From Pseudoalteromonas citrea (GTDB taxonomy: Bacteria; Pseudomonadota; Gammaproteobacteria; Enterobacterales; Alteromonadaceae): a DNA stretch of 64,000 nucleotides. The stretch covers positions 551,535 to 615,534 of the forward strand of contig NZ_AHBZ03000015.1 of NCBI RefSeq assembly GCF_000238375.3, given 5' to 3'. Below the pieces are notes generated by a model, which was not told where the DNA came from, made no database searches, and saw only the letters and a program-made list of their open reading frames with translations. This document shows positions 18,947 to 28,323 of the stretch, one piece after another (positions within the stretch are counted from its first letter, which is position 1; each line of letters opens with the position of its first letter). Both the position numbers and the translations under genes were made by a program.

Positions 18947-19168
18947 TCTATTTAGTCTCTCTTAATCTGACTTACCTTACAGCAGTCTGTTAATATTATA
19001 TTAATGGTTAAATCTATTGTAGCCACATTATCATTCATCGCAGTCGATGCCAAACGCAAACGCTAAACAGCGTATAGTAAACGCGACTTTAGCGGGTTGA
19101 TACGCTAGTATCAGAGAATGCATCACTTTAAAATGGGCAGATAGCACATAGTCTACCCTTTGAGTAAC

Positions 19169-20182
19169 ATGACGTTAAGGGAAAATACCGATATTATGCC
19201 CAATGTTTTTCATGCCAGTGTTTTACTGTCACTTATGACTTTACTAGGCTGCTCTGATGCACCCAACCAAGCCGATTTGACTGTTGAGCATGCTGCACGT
19301 GGCGCTTTTGCAGCCGCTTTATCCCACGATGGCCGCTATAGCCTAGTTTCGTCTGTAGAACATGGTGTTAGTCTATGGGATAATCAAGAGCATGGTTTAA
19401 AATATCAGTGGCATCAATCCCAAATACACAACAACTTAGTCCATTCGCTCGCCATTGCCTATGACAATAGCTTTGCTGTTACTGCTGAAAACAACACCTT
19501 TGCTATTTGGAATATACAAAGCGGCCAAAACCAAGGGTTCTTTCAAATAAAACAAGGGACCATTCGTGATATTGCAATTAGCAATCAAGGCCGGTACGTC
19601 TTATATGGTCGCAGTGACAACGTAGTTGTTCACTTAGACTTAGTCAGTGGCAGGCGCATAGAGTTCCTTGGTCATCAAGAAAAAATTAATAGTATTGCAT
19701 TATCTCCCAATGGCCACTTTGCACTCACAGGTGCCAATGACTACAGTGCCTACTTTTGGGATACACGAACTGGCCAGGTAATTCACCGTTTCAACCACCC
19801 CAGTAGAGTGACCAAAGTCGCGCTCGATGCCAGTGGCCAATACGCTTTTACCGCTGATAGTTTAAAAAAAGCCAGTATTTGGCAATTGACTTCAGGTGAT
19901 CTTGTCTCACAATTACAGTATATTGCGCGACAGAAAATATTCAGTGCAGTGCGTTTTGGCCAAAACAGTGATTTGCTTCTTACAGGGTCGCCTAGCCGCC
20001 AATTAGATTTGTGGCAGGTTAGCAACGGAGAAAAGCTAGCTTCATGGCTGGTCGAACCCAGAGCGGGTAGCAGACCTAAATCGGCGGTGGTATTTGACGT
20101 CGCATTTTTGGAGCAAGAACACGCACTGCTCACCGAAAGCTCTAGCGGATTACTAGAGCGCTTTAAGCAAGCGAGCCGTTAA
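19169..20182 (+). CDS. WD40-repeat lipoprotein
   Basis: About 337 residues. Lipobox LLGC follows a hydrophobic segment, so probably lipid-anchored. The rest is a chain of WD40-like repeats (LSHDGRYSLVSSVEHGVSLWD, LSPNGHFALTGANDYSAYFWD and others, about seven blades), giving a beta-propeller. I chose the ATG at 19169 because GAG sits six bases upstream; an in-frame TTG at 19160 and an ATG at 19196 are alternatives. Its stop overlaps the slyX ATG (TAATG), so the two are coupled. Function unknown; a protein-interaction scaffold is likely. Confidence 0.82.
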   Translation: MTLRENTDIMPNVFHASVLLSLMTLLGCSDAPNQADLTVEHAARGAFAAALSHDGRYSLVSSVEHGVSLWDNQEHGLKYQWHQSQIHNNLVHSLAIAYDNSFAVTAENNTFAIWNIQSGQNQGFFQIKQGTIRDIAISNQGRYVLYGRSDNVVVHLDLVSGRRIEFLGHQEKINSIALSPNGHFALTGANDYSAYFWDTRTGQVIHRFNHPSRVTKVALDASGQYAFTADSLKKASIWQLTSGDLVSQLQYIARQKIFSAVRFGQNSDLLLTGSPSRQLDLWQVSNGEKLASWLVEPRAGSRPKSAVVFDVAFLEQEHALLTESSSGLLERFKQASR

Positions 20183-20394
20183 TGACTGATTTAGAAAACA
20201 GGGTGATGGAATTAGAAGCCAAAGTCTCTTTCCAAGATGATACCATCGAGACCTTAAATGATGAACTTCGTACTCACCAAAGACATCTGGCAAAAATGCA
20301 GCGCCAAATTGAATTAATTGGTGAAAAGATGAAAGAGAGTCAAGACTCAGGGCTTATCCCACAACATCAAGAGCCCCCACCGCCGCATTACTAA
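20182..20394 (+). CDS. slyX: SlyX family protein
   Basis: 70 residues, mostly one coiled-coil helix (LENRVMELEAKVSFQDDTIETLNDEL), ending in the proline-rich PPPPHY tail typical of SlyX. The family is conserved but its function is not settled. The ATG overlaps the stop of the WD40 gene, and the position next to fkpA and yheV matches E. coli. Confidence 0.93.
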   Translation: MTDLENRVMELEAKVSFQDDTIETLNDELRTHQRHLAKMQRQIELIGEKMKESQDSGLIPQHQEPPPPHY

Positions 20395-20400
20395 CCTAAA

Positions 20401-20422
20401 AAGCCAGATCTTACTCTGGCTT
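20401..20422 (-). terminator. Terminator downstream of yheV
   Basis: Eight-base stem aagccaga / tctggctt with a six-base loop, overlapping the yheV stop. On the minus strand a T run follows. Confidence 0.65.
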
Positions 20423-20611
20423 AAATACACCAATCACCTGCTCAAACTGCCTTGTAGAAGCTTGCACGGCTTCTTTTGGTTGTGTCATAACATGACCACA
20501 TGCAACGCACTCAACTTTCTCTACGTCATGCTCTTTAAATAGCATCATCACATCCATCTTTTTACATTCAGGACACGATGCGCCGGCAATAAAACGTTTC
20601 TTTTGTCTCAC
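20411..20611 (-). CDS. yheV: YheV-family zinc-ribbon protein
   Basis: 66 residues with two CxxC pairs (SCPECKKM and VECVACGHV), forming a small zinc ribbon of the YheV/DUF2387 family. Function unknown. It begins with GTG; GGGGAG lies four to five bases upstream, which supports that start. Between slyX and yheS as in E. coli, although here slyD and the kef genes found between them in E. coli are absent. Confidence 0.9.
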   Translation of the reverse strand: MRQKKRFIAGASCPECKKMDVMMLFKEHDVEKVECVACGHVMTQPKEAVQASTRQFEQVIGVFKPE

Positions 20612-20741
20612 TCTGCTCCCCTACAACTGGGTTATATTACAACGACGCCATTTTATCCTAAAGCGACTAAGCATGATACGCTTGAACAGGATAAAGCAGA
20701 TCATGTTATGATAGTGGCAATGCGTCTTTAGAATTGAAATT

Positions 20742-22661
20742 ATGATCCAGCTGTCTGATATTGAATTACTTCGTGGTGGTAAAACACTGTTAAAAAATGC
20801 CAACGCTACTTTATTTCCCGAACATAAAGTCGGCTTAGTTGGCGCAAATGGGTGTGGTAAATCGTCTCTTTTCGCGCTGCTAAAAGGTGAGCTACAATTA
20901 GACTCTGGTAATTTTCAATTTCCTAAAGACTGGTCTATTGCCTCAGTAAAACAAGAAACGCCCGCATTGGAGATCAGTGCCCTCGAATATGTATTGCAAG
21001 GACATACCGAATATTATCAATGTCGCACAGCACTGCAACAGGCGGAATTAAACGGTGATGGTGCAGCACAAGCCAAAGTTCATCAAAAGCTAGAATTAAT
21101 AGAAGGCTATAGCATCGAGTCTAAAGCGGGTGAGCTACTTCATGGTTTGGGGTTTAGCAACGAGCAAATAGACAATCCTGTGAGTGCCTTTTCTGGTGGC
21201 TGGCGAATGCGTTTAAATTTAGCCCAAGCGCTCATTCGCGATGCTGATTTACTACTGCTTGATGAACCTACCAACCACTTAGATTTAGATGCAGTCTATT
21301 GGCTAGAACGCTTTTTACGAGCTTATACTGGCACGCTGGTATTAATCTCTCATGACAGAGAATTTTTAGATGCGGTAATAGACCAAATTTGGCACATAGA
21401 TCAAAACCTTATCAATGTGTACAAAGGTCACTACTCTCAATTTGAACGCCAAAAAGCAGAGCGTATGGCGCAACATCAAGCGCTATTTGAAAAACAGCAA
21501 GAACATATTGCGCATTTAGAACAGTTCATTACACGATTTAAAGCCAAAGCCAGCAAAGCCAAGCAAGCCCAAAGTCGCGTAAAAGCGTTAGAACGTATGG
21601 AAAAGCTGGCACCAGCCCATGCAGACTCGCCGTTTAATTTTGAGTTTGCAGAGCCCAGCGCACTGCCTAATCCATTGATGACCTTAGACAACGCAGTGGC
21701 AGGATATGGCGATATCACTATTTTACATCAAATTAAATTGAACCTGGTACCAGGCAGCCGCATCGCCTTACTCGGTCGCAACGGTGCAGGTAAATCGACG
21801 CTGATTAAACTACTCGCTGGTGAACTCACTCCACAAGCCGGTGAAGTGTTTCAACACCAAGGCCTAAACGTCGGGTACTTCGCTCAACACCAATTGGAAT
21901 CGTTAGACTTGCAAGCAAATGCCATCACGCACTTGCAGCGTTTAGACCCTAAAGCCAGTGAGCAATCATTAAGAGACTTTTTAGGCGGGTTTGCGTTTAT
22001 TGGCGATAAAGCTTTAGAGCCGGTCGCCCCATTTTCTGGCGGAGAAAAAGCGCGCTTAGTTCTTGCCATGCTTGTTTATCAAAAGCCCAACTTGTTATTA
22101 CTTGATGAGCCGACCAACCATTTAGATCTAGAAATGCGCCATGCACTTGTTATGGCACTCCAAGGCTTTGAAGGGGCAATGGTCACCGTATCTCACGATC
22201 GCCATATGCTGAAAAACACCGCCGATGAGTACTACTTAGTCGATAACGGAACCGTCACCAAGTTTGGTTACGATTTGGATGAGTATTATCAATGGTTACT
22301 TAACGCCAACAAAGAAGCTGCTAAAAAGCCAGAAACTGAGGCAAAAAGTCACTCTAGCAGTAATCGCAAAGAACAAAAGCGTCTAGAAGCCGAGTTTAGG
22401 AAATCAGTCCAACCGCTTAAGAAACAAATAGAAAAGTTAGAAAAGTCACTCGATAAATATACCGAAGAACTTTCTGCCATTGAAGTACAACTGGCTGATA
22501 ACGATCTTTACCACGACGACAATAAAGCTAAGTTGACGACCTTGCTTAGCCAACAGGCTGACGTTACCCCAAAGCTCAATCAAATTGAAGAAGATCTATT
22601 AATGGCCCTTGAGGAATTAGAAGAAAAAGAACAGACCTTCGAGCAGGGGCTCAGTGCATGA
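20742..22661 (+). CDS. yheS: ABC-F family ATPase
   Basis: 639 residues with two ABC ATPase domains and no membrane segments, so an ABC-F protein acting on ribosomes rather than a transporter. Domain 1 has Walker A GANGCGKSS, signature FSGGWRMRLNLAQ and Walker B LLLLDEPTNHLD. Domain 2 has GRNGAGKST, FSGGEKARLVLA and LLLLDEPTNHLD. The linker is charged and a coiled-coil tail follows residue 530. The final bases overlap the next gene (ATGA). Relatives relieve ribosome stalling or are linked to translation control. Confidence 0.93.
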   Translation: MIQLSDIELLRGGKTLLKNANATLFPEHKVGLVGANGCGKSSLFALLKGELQLDSGNFQFPKDWSIASVKQETPALEISALEYVLQGHTEYYQCRTALQQAELNGDGAAQAKVHQKLELIEGYSIESKAGELLHGLGFSNEQIDNPVSAFSGGWRMRLNLAQALIRDADLLLLDEPTNHLDLDAVYWLERFLRAYTGTLVLISHDREFLDAVIDQIWHIDQNLINVYKGHYSQFERQKAERMAQHQALFEKQQEHIAHLEQFITRFKAKASKAKQAQSRVKALERMEKLAPAHADSPFNFEFAEPSALPNPLMTLDNAVAGYGDITILHQIKLNLVPGSRIALLGRNGAGKSTLIKLLAGELTPQAGEVFQHQGLNVGYFAQHQLESLDLQANAITHLQRLDPKASEQSLRDFLGGFAFIGDKALEPVAPFSGGEKARLVLAMLVYQKPNLLLLDEPTNHLDLEMRHALVMALQGFEGAMVTVSHDRHMLKNTADEYYLVDNGTVTKFGYDLDEYYQWLLNANKEAAKKPETEAKSHSSSNRKEQKRLEAEFRKSVQPLKKQIEKLEKSLDKYTEELSAIEVQLADNDLYHDDNKAKLTTLLSQQADVTPKLNQIEEDLLMALEELEEKEQTFEQGLSA

Positions 22662-23122
22662 AAACCCCCTCAGCAGCAGAGTTTTGGCATTTCTCTTGTG
22701 AAGTCTATGCATTGACAGGGGTGCAACCACACCTATTGTCACTACAAGATTTACATAATAAAAATGTCAATTTATGCTTGTTACTGCTGTATTTGGAGAA
22801 ACACCAAGTACAGCTTTCACTAGCTCAGGGTCAGATGTTAGAAAGCCTTTGTCGTGATATCGATGCACAACTTTTGATACAGCACCGTTTATTGCGACAA
22901 ACATTAAAATCAACATACCGACAGCATCCAAGTTATCATGATGTTCGGGCCCAATTACTTGACAGTGAATTAGCACTTGAAAAGTTTCAACAATCGCTAT
23001 TAATTGAAGCATTAAGTAAGACCGAACTTTGCCATGATTCAACTCCAAACAACCTCTGTTTATACCTTGATAAACAATCTGAGCAAAGCCTCCGACTGTG
23101 CTGTTCAGCTCATAAAACATGA
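22658..23122 (+). CDS. TIGR02444-type conserved protein
   Basis: 154 residues, no signal peptide. The opening AEFWHFSCEVYALTGVQPHLLSLQDLHNKNVNLCLLLLYL is the hallmark of the family annotated as TIGR02444, helical proteins of unknown function often next to yheS in gammaproteobacteria. Overlaps the yheS stop by four bases, so translationally coupled. The first of two FNR-like boxes overlaps its stop codon. Confidence 0.85.
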   Translation: MKTPSAAEFWHFSCEVYALTGVQPHLLSLQDLHNKNVNLCLLLLYLEKHQVQLSLAQGQMLESLCRDIDAQLLIQHRLLRQTLKSTYRQHPSYHDVRAQLLDSELALEKFQQSLLIEALSKTELCHDSTPNNLCLYLDKQSEQSLRLCCSAHKT

Positions 23123-23132
23123 TCGAGATCAA
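23119..23132. promoter_or_regulatory. Distal FNR-like box upstream of the DUF3149 gene
   Basis: atgatcgagatcaa matches TTGAT-N4-ATCAA at nine of ten positions. Its centre lies exactly 50 bases upstream of the second box, about five helical turns. Confidence 0.5.
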
Positions 23133-23168
23133 ACTGACACCCTAAGTAAAATAACTCATCTATAAAAC

Positions 23169-23182
23169 TTGATCTTGATCAT
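23169..23182. promoter_or_regulatory. Proximal FNR-like box upstream of the DUF3149 gene
   Basis: ttgatcttgatcat matches TTGAT-N4-ATCAA at nine of ten positions. Relative to the -10 element below and a start point about 23217, its centre falls at -41.5, the class II activator position. Confidence 0.6.
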
Positions 23183-23204
23183 CATTCACTCAGCCACCCT
23201 CTAC

Positions 23205-23210
23205 TAATAT
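23205..23210 (+). promoter_or_regulatory. Candidate -10 element for the DUF3149 gene
   Basis: TAATAT with no good -35 hexamer at the usual place, as expected of an activator-dependent promoter; the FNR-like box occupies the -35 region. Confidence 0.45.
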
Positions 23211-23240
23211 GTATACATCAACTAACTAGGAGGCACGGCA

Positions 23241-23384
23241 ATGAGCGTATTCTTCAGAGACTTTTTTACTGACCCAGTCTTATTTTTATCATTCGGGTTT
23301 TTAGCGATTGTTATCGGCCTGTGTCTTTTCTATGTGTACTATTTTATGAAAAAAATCAACGATGCCGAAGTACCTGAGCCATAG
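23241..23384 (+). CDS. DUF3149-like small membrane protein
   Basis: 47 residues from an ATG with AGGAGG about nine bases upstream. A short amphipathic start (MSVFFRDFFTDPVLF) leads into one transmembrane helix (about residues 14-35) and a charged tail (MKKINDAEVPEP). The pattern fits DUF3149, a family of tiny single-span proteins of unknown function. The tandem FNR-like boxes upstream suggest expression at low oxygen; a role as a subunit of a membrane complex is conceivable but unproven. A terminator follows. Confidence 0.8.
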   Translation: MSVFFRDFFTDPVLFLSFGFLAIVIGLCLFYVYYFMKKINDAEVPEP

Positions 23385-23448
23385 CATTGTTATGCCACAC
23401 ACAAGATAAACAGTCAGTTCTCAATATTAAGAATTAAGCACGACGCAC

Positions 23449-23485
23449 AAAGCACCTTACTAACCCAGTTAGTCGGGTGCTTTTT
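23449..23485 (+). terminator. Terminator after the DUF3149 gene
   Basis: Imperfect stem: aaagcacc pairs with gggtgcttt and, inside, actaa with ttagt; a T run follows. Confidence 0.8.
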
Positions 23486-23570
23486 ATTTGCTGTGATTTC
23501 ACTTATATAATTCTCAACAGGTGCGGTGTTTTTTGCTAAACTAGTGAGCCCGTTGATAGCAAGATGTTTT

Positions 23571-24554
23571 ATGGACTACTCATTTAAAAGTGCATGGTGG
23601 ATGCGCAATAGACATGTGCAAACAATACTGCCGCGGTTTTTTAGACCTTTTCATAAAGTCCCCGTATGCTTTGAAGAATTAAATACGCCAGATGGCGACT
23701 TTCTTGAACTAGCTTGGGCACCACAGAAAAAAGCCAAAGCACCTATTGCTATTGTTTTACATGGTTTAGAAGGTAATATTAATAGCTTTTACGCCAAAGG
23801 GATGCTGAACGCGCTGAATAGCAATGGCTTCAATACTGTCTTGATGCACTTTCGAAACTGCTCACGTGCGCCCAATAGATTAGCAAGAGCTTATCACAGC
23901 GGGGAAACAAGTGATTTAGCGTATTTAGTGCAAACATTAAAGCAGCGTTATGTGGATAGTCCTCTTTATGCGGTTGGGTTTTCTCTCGGCGGAAATGTAC
24001 TGGCTAAGTATTTAGGCGAACGGCAGGACAATAGCGGTTTATCTGGTGCCGCGGTGATTTCAGCCCCTTACCACCTGTCATCCTCTTGCCAAGTGATCCG
24101 ACAAAGCTGCCACGGCCTATATCAAAAATACTTACTTGATAGAATGAAAAAGTCATTCTCGCGAAAACTACCAACGATTCAAAGTGTCTTACCAATAGAT
24201 AAGAACACGCTAAGCAACCTAAATGATCTATGGCAGTTTGATAACCTCATTACTGCCCCTTTACATGGATTTAAAGGCGCGGAAGATTATTATCAAAAGG
24301 CCAGTGCACAATCCTATCTAAAAACCATTCAGACTCCAACATTGCTGATCCATGCCAAAGATGATCCGATGCTATCTAAAGAAGCAATTCCGAATCAAAA
24401 CCAAGTCAGTGATTCTGTTAAGCTGGCAGTATCAGAACAAGGTGGGCATGTTGGGTTCATTGGCGGTAGCAATCCATTAAAGCCTCAGTTCTGGCTTGAA
24501 CAAATCGTGCCACACTATTTCTCCTCACTTAAAGTTACGGACAAATCTCGATGA
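23571..24554 (+). CDS. yheT: YheT-family alpha/beta hydrolase
   Basis: 327 residues from the ATG at 23571 (an in-frame GTG at 23526 would add 15). The opening [18 protein letters not shown] and [11 protein letters not shown]-like block match YheT. The alpha/beta hydrolase core shows [11 protein letters not shown] (oxyanion turn), nucleophile elbow [12 protein letters not shown] (Ser), DDPML (Asp) and [11 protein letters not shown] (His). Substrate uncertain; relatives are carboxylesterases. Overlaps yheU by four bases (ATGA), the same order as E. coli. Confidence 0.9.
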   Translation: MDYSFKSAWWMRNRHVQTILPRFFRPFHKVPVCFEELNTPDGDFLELAWAPQKKAKAPIAIVLHGLEGNINSFYAKGMLNALNSNGFNTVLMHFRNCSRAPNRLARAYHSGETSDLAYLVQTLKQRYVDSPLYAVGFSLGGNVLAKYLGERQDNSGLSGAAVISAPYHLSSSCQVIRQSCHGLYQKYLLDRMKKSFSRKLPTIQSVLPIDKNTLSNLNDLWQFDNLITAPLHGFKGAEDYYQKASAQSYLKTIQTPTLLIHAKDDPMLSKEAIPNQNQVSDSVKLAVSEQGGHVGFIGGSNPLKPQFWLEQIVPHYFSSLKVTDKSR

Positions 24555-24790
24555 TCATTCCCCATCAACAGCTCGACCCTAATACACTGACTAACCTACT
24601 AGAGCACTATGTACTGCGTGAAGGGACTGACTATGGTGAACAAGAGTTTTCTACTGAGCAAAAAATGGAACACGTTAAAGCCCTGCTTATCTCAGGAGAG
24701 GCTTTGATTGTATTCTCAGAGCTACATGAATCTGTCAATATAGTGACTAAAGCCCAATTTAATGCCATGCAAAGTGAAGATTACTCTTAA
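24551..24790 (+). CDS. yheU: YheU family protein (UPF0270)
   Basis: 79 residues. [29 protein letters not shown] is the UPF0270 signature. Small cytoplasmic protein of unknown function, coupled to yheT by a four-base overlap. Confidence 0.94.
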   Translation: MIIPHQQLDPNTLTNLLEHYVLREGTDYGEQEFSTEQKMEHVKALLISGEALIVFSELHESVNIVTKAQFNAMQSEDYS

Positions 24791-24818
24791 GGGAGTTCTT
24801 ACTGCTTTGCTTTTCAGT

Positions 24819-24847
24819 TATAGTTTAGTCATGACAACTAAACTATA
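24819..24847 (+). promoter_or_regulatory. Inverted repeat in the dipeptidase gene leader
   Basis: Perfect ten-base arms tatagtttag / ctaaactata around a nine-base loop, ending 11 bases before the ATG and touching the AGG ribosome binding site. Could be an operator, or an RNA hairpin affecting initiation. Confidence 0.45.
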
Positions 24848-24858
24848 TAGGCGAAATC

Positions 24859-26043
24859 ATGACCTTACGCTATTCTCTTTGCGCTTTGGCATTGGTAGTT
24901 TCAGGTGCACAAGCTAAAGATTATCAAGCATCTGAACTTGCTCACCGTCTTGCACAACAAAATATTCTCATCGATACACACATTGACGTACCGTATCGTT
25001 TAAAAATGCAATGGGATGATGTAACTAAAGCAACAGACGGTGGTGACTTTGATTACCCAAGAGCAGTACAAGGCGGCTTAAATGCGCCCTTTATGTCAAT
25101 TTATATTCCTGCCAACCTAGAATTTGAAGGTAAAGGAAAAAGCTATTTACTGGCAAACCAATTAATTGATGGTATGGAAGCTTTAGCATTTCGCGCACCA
25201 GATAAGTTCGCAATTGCCTATTCAACTAAAGATATCCACAGCCACTTTAAACAAAAGAAAATGTCTATTGCGATGGGAATGGAAAATGGCTCACCGATTG
25301 AAGGAGAGCTAAGTAACCTTAAGCATTTCTTTGACCGTGGGGTACGTTATATTACCCTCGCACATTCGCAAAGTAACCATATATCAGATTCGTCGTACGA
25401 TGTACGTAGAAAATGGAAAGGGCTGAGCCCATTTGGTAAAGAGCTCGTGGTTGAGATGAATAAGATTGGTATGTTAATTGATGTATCACACATTTCTGAT
25501 GCTGCTTTTTACCAAACCATGGAAATATCTAAAGTACCGGTTATTGCTTCCCACTCTTCTTTACGCAAATATACACCCGGCTTTGAGCGAAATATGGATG
25601 ATAAAATGCTAAAAGCTTTAAAGAAAAATGGCGGCGTTATCCAAATTAACTTTGGTTCTAGTTTTGTCACCGCCACGTCAAGAAACTGGTACGACGGACG
25701 CAATAAAGCACGTAAAGAAGCACAAGAAAATGGTTCGGCGGGCACTAATTTTGCTGCAGCCTACCGCGCGAAAAACCCATTCCCATTCGCTACGTTAGAA
25801 CAAGTGCTAGATCACATTGATCATGTTGTTAAACTCATTGGCATTGATCATGTGGGTATTGGGTCTGATTATGATGGCGTTGGTGACTCTTTACCAGTTG
25901 GTTTGAAAGACGTATCTACCTATCCCAATCTAGTGCAAGGATTATTAGATAGAGGATATAGCCAAGGTCAAATTAAAAAGATCTTAGGTGGAAACACACT
26001 TCGTGTATGGCGACAAGCTGAAGAGTACGCTCGTCAATTCTAG
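24859..26043 (+). CDS. Membrane dipeptidase family (M19) enzyme
   Basis: 394 residues with a Sec signal peptide cleaved after AQA near residue 19, so periplasmic. Zinc-binding motifs of M19 are visible: LIDTHIDVPYR (HxD), GMENGSPI (bridging Glu), LIDVSHISDAAF and VIASHSSLR (His), IGSDYDGVGD (Asp). M19 enzymes hydrolyse dipeptides, including D-containing ones and some lactone-like compounds. Single gene with a leader inverted repeat; the tRNA array converges on it. Confidence 0.92.
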   Translation: MTLRYSLCALALVVSGAQAKDYQASELAHRLAQQNILIDTHIDVPYRLKMQWDDVTKATDGGDFDYPRAVQGGLNAPFMSIYIPANLEFEGKGKSYLLANQLIDGMEALAFRAPDKFAIAYSTKDIHSHFKQKKMSIAMGMENGSPIEGELSNLKHFFDRGVRYITLAHSQSNHISDSSYDVRRKWKGLSPFGKELVVEMNKIGMLIDVSHISDAAFYQTMEISKVPVIASHSSLRKYTPGFERNMDDKMLKALKKNGGVIQINFGSSFVTATSRNWYDGRNKARKEAQENGSAGTNFAAAYRAKNPFPFATLEQVLDHIDHVVKLIGIDHVGIGSDYDGVGDSLPVGLKDVSTYPNLVQGLLDRGYSQGQIKKILGGNTLRVWRQAEEYARQF

Positions 26044-26201
26044 CCTTTATATCAGGCAATGATAAGGTTATTGTTGCCTATACCCGCATCATTTTAAATA
26101 GTTACTCAAGTAGTTATCTGTGAAATTAAAGGAAATTAGAAAAGATACGGCTTTGAAAATGATGTTTAAACTAGAAGATATAAGATTTGAAATACAGGAA
26201 T

Positions 26202-26278
<77 letters not shown>

Positions 26279-26347
26279 CCTGTATTGCAGAGATTGTTTT
26301 GAGTTGCTCTACATGACAACTTTGGTTACCAAACTTATAAAAAGAAT

Positions 26348-26424
<77 letters not shown>

Positions 26425-26493
26425 CCTGTATTGTAGAGATTGTTTTGAGTTGCTCTACATGACAACTTTGGCTACCAAACTTATAAAAAGAAT

Positions 26494-26570
<77 letters not shown>

Positions 26571-26639
26571 CCTGTATTGTAGAAATTGTTTTAAGTTGCT
26601 CTACATATCAACTTTGGCTACCAAACTTATAAAAAGAAT

Positions 26640-26716
<77 letters not shown>

Positions 26717-26797
26717 CCTGTAGTTTAAGCTATAAAATCTTAAACTTAACTCTTAAAAAACCAGTTTAGATAACTTGTCTTTCGAAGAGGTCGCTAT

Positions 26798-26823
26798 AGT
26801 ATAGGATTCTATTTTAAATGCAA
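26798..26823 (-). promoter_or_regulatory. Candidate promoter of the tRNA-fMet array
   Basis: On the minus strand TATACT (26798-26803) is followed by a GC-rich discriminator GCGACC, typical of stable RNA promoters. The nearest -35-like element, TTGCAT at 26818-26823, is only 14 bases away, so the -35 assignment is uncertain. Confidence 0.45.
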
Positions 26824-26902
26824 GTATTTACGAACTTAATTTGCAACTTACCGTTGGTGGGCCATGTTTTTGCACAAACGCTGTATGGTTTTCACTCAAA
26901 CG

Positions 26903-27703
26903 CTACTCGGTAACGCGTTTATGTGGGTTGATCATCGTTCGCCAAGGCCAATCTGAATGTCCCATAACGATAAAATCAGGGTTTTCAATGCTCTCACGTT
27001 CGTTATAGGTAAGCGGGTTAAATTCTGCATCAGTAATACACCCGCCTGCTTCTTCAACAATCACTTGTGACGCGCCAGTATCCCATTCTCCGGTTGGGCC
27101 GACTCGCAAAAAACAATCGGCTTTCCCCTCAGCAATAATACACGCTTTGAGTGAGCAAGAACCCATTGGCACTGTCTCAAATGGGTTTTCTACAAACTGA
27201 CTAACGACGGCAAGGTTTTGTCTGCGACTCACTGCTAATGTCAAATTACTCGGTTGTGATACAGAGATTTTGCTCTCACCTATTTCTGAGCGCTTGAATG
27301 CCCCCTCGCCTTTAAGCGCATAATAAGTGGTGTTTTGAACAGGCCAATAGATCACTCCTAGTACTGGCTTGTTATGTTCAATTAAAGCAATATTAACGGC
27401 AAAATCGCCACTTTGCAGAATAAATTCACCTGTCCCATCAAGGGGATCTAATAACCAATAACGCTGCCAATGTTGGCGCTCTGATAATGCAGGAATAGGA
27501 GTTTCTTCCGACATAATAGGAATATCAGGGGTCAAATGCTTTAATCCAGCCATAAGGACATCATTCGCAGCAATGTCCGCTAATGTGACCGGCGTGTGAT
27601 CTGACTTTTCGCGGGCACCGATGTCATCGTTTTTATAGATAGACATAATAGCTGCGCCAGCTTGTTCCGCTAATTTAATACAAGGTTCTAATAATGCGTG
27701 CAA
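26903..27703 (-). CDS. cysQ: 3'(2'),5'-bisphosphate nucleotidase
   Basis: 266 residues of the inositol monophosphatase-like family. Metal-binding motifs are intact: MSEETPIP, LLDPLDGTGEFI and WDTGASQVIVEEAGG. CysQ removes PAP (and PAPS), the inhibitory by-product of the CysH reaction encoded at 44.2 kb. Start is TTG, supported by GGAGG seven bases upstream with no nearby ATG. It follows nudE by two bases, so one operon. Confidence 0.93.
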   Translation of the reverse strand: MHALLEPCIKLAEQAGAAIMSIYKNDDIGAREKSDHTPVTLADIAANDVLMAGLKHLTPDIPIMSEETPIPALSERQHWQRYWLLDPLDGTGEFILQSGDFAVNIALIEHNKPVLGVIYWPVQNTTYYALKGEGAFKRSEIGESKISVSQPSNLTLAVSRRQNLAVVSQFVENPFETVPMGSCSLKACIIAEGKADCFLRVGPTGEWDTGASQVIVEEAGGCITDAEFNPLTYNERESIENPDFIVMGHSDWPWRTMINPHKRVTE

Positions 27704-27705
27704 AG

Positions 27706-28275
27706 TTATCCCTCCGAGGCTAAAAACTGCTGAAGTAGTAATAAGGCAGCAACACTGCGTGCCTCAGTAAAGTCAGGCTGTGTTAATAACGACTGCCACT
27801 CATCCAAGGGCCACTTTACAACAACCAACTCTTCAGGTTCATCGCCTTCCAATGACTCAGGGTATAAGTCTTGCGCCACGAGTATGTGCATCTTCGCATT
27901 AAAATAACTCGGCACCAGCGATAAAGTTTTCAAGTCAGCAAATTGCTTTGCCCCCATACCAACTTCTTCTTTTAACTCTCGGTTACCCGCCTCAACCGGT
28001 GCTTCACCTGGGTCAATAAGCCCTTTCGGGAACCCTAATTGATAGTTGTGCGTGCCCGCACAATACTCTCTAACTAATAAGAGTTCATTGTCAGCGGTGA
28101 TTGGGATCACCATCACAGCACCGCGCCCACCGCCGCGTACACGTTCATAAGTACGGTTTTCTCCATTAGAAAATTGTAAATCAAGAGACTCAATGGTGAA
28201 TAGCTTACTTTTGGCCACAACTTCACAAGTTATGATCTCGGGTGGTGACGGGTGCTTTTTCTGTGACATAGGCAT
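27706..28275 (-). CDS. nudE: ADP compounds hydrolase NudE
   Basis: 189-residue Nudix hydrolase. The Nudix box GEAPVEAGNRELKEEVGMGA fits Gx5Ex7REUxEEx2U. Flanking LLVREYCAGTHNYQLGFPKGLIDP and ARSVAALLLLQQFL are typical of NudE, which splits ADP-ribose, NADH and Ap3A. Two in-frame ATGs (MPM) leave the exact start open by two codons. First gene of nudE-cysQ; diverges from yrfG, as in E. coli. Confidence 0.93.
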   Translation of the reverse strand: MPMSQKKHPSPPEIITCEVVAKSKLFTIESLDLQFSNGENRTYERVRGGGRGAVMVIPITADNELLLVREYCAGTHNYQLGFPKGLIDPGEAPVEAGNRELKEEVGMGAKQFADLKTLSLVPSYFNAKMHILVAQDLYPESLEGDEPEELVVVKWPLDEWQSLLTQPDFTEARSVAALLLLQQFLASEG

Positions 28276-28323
28276 TTTTTTGCTATCATGACGGTAACTT
28301 AATCATAAAGCCTTTAACGAAAA

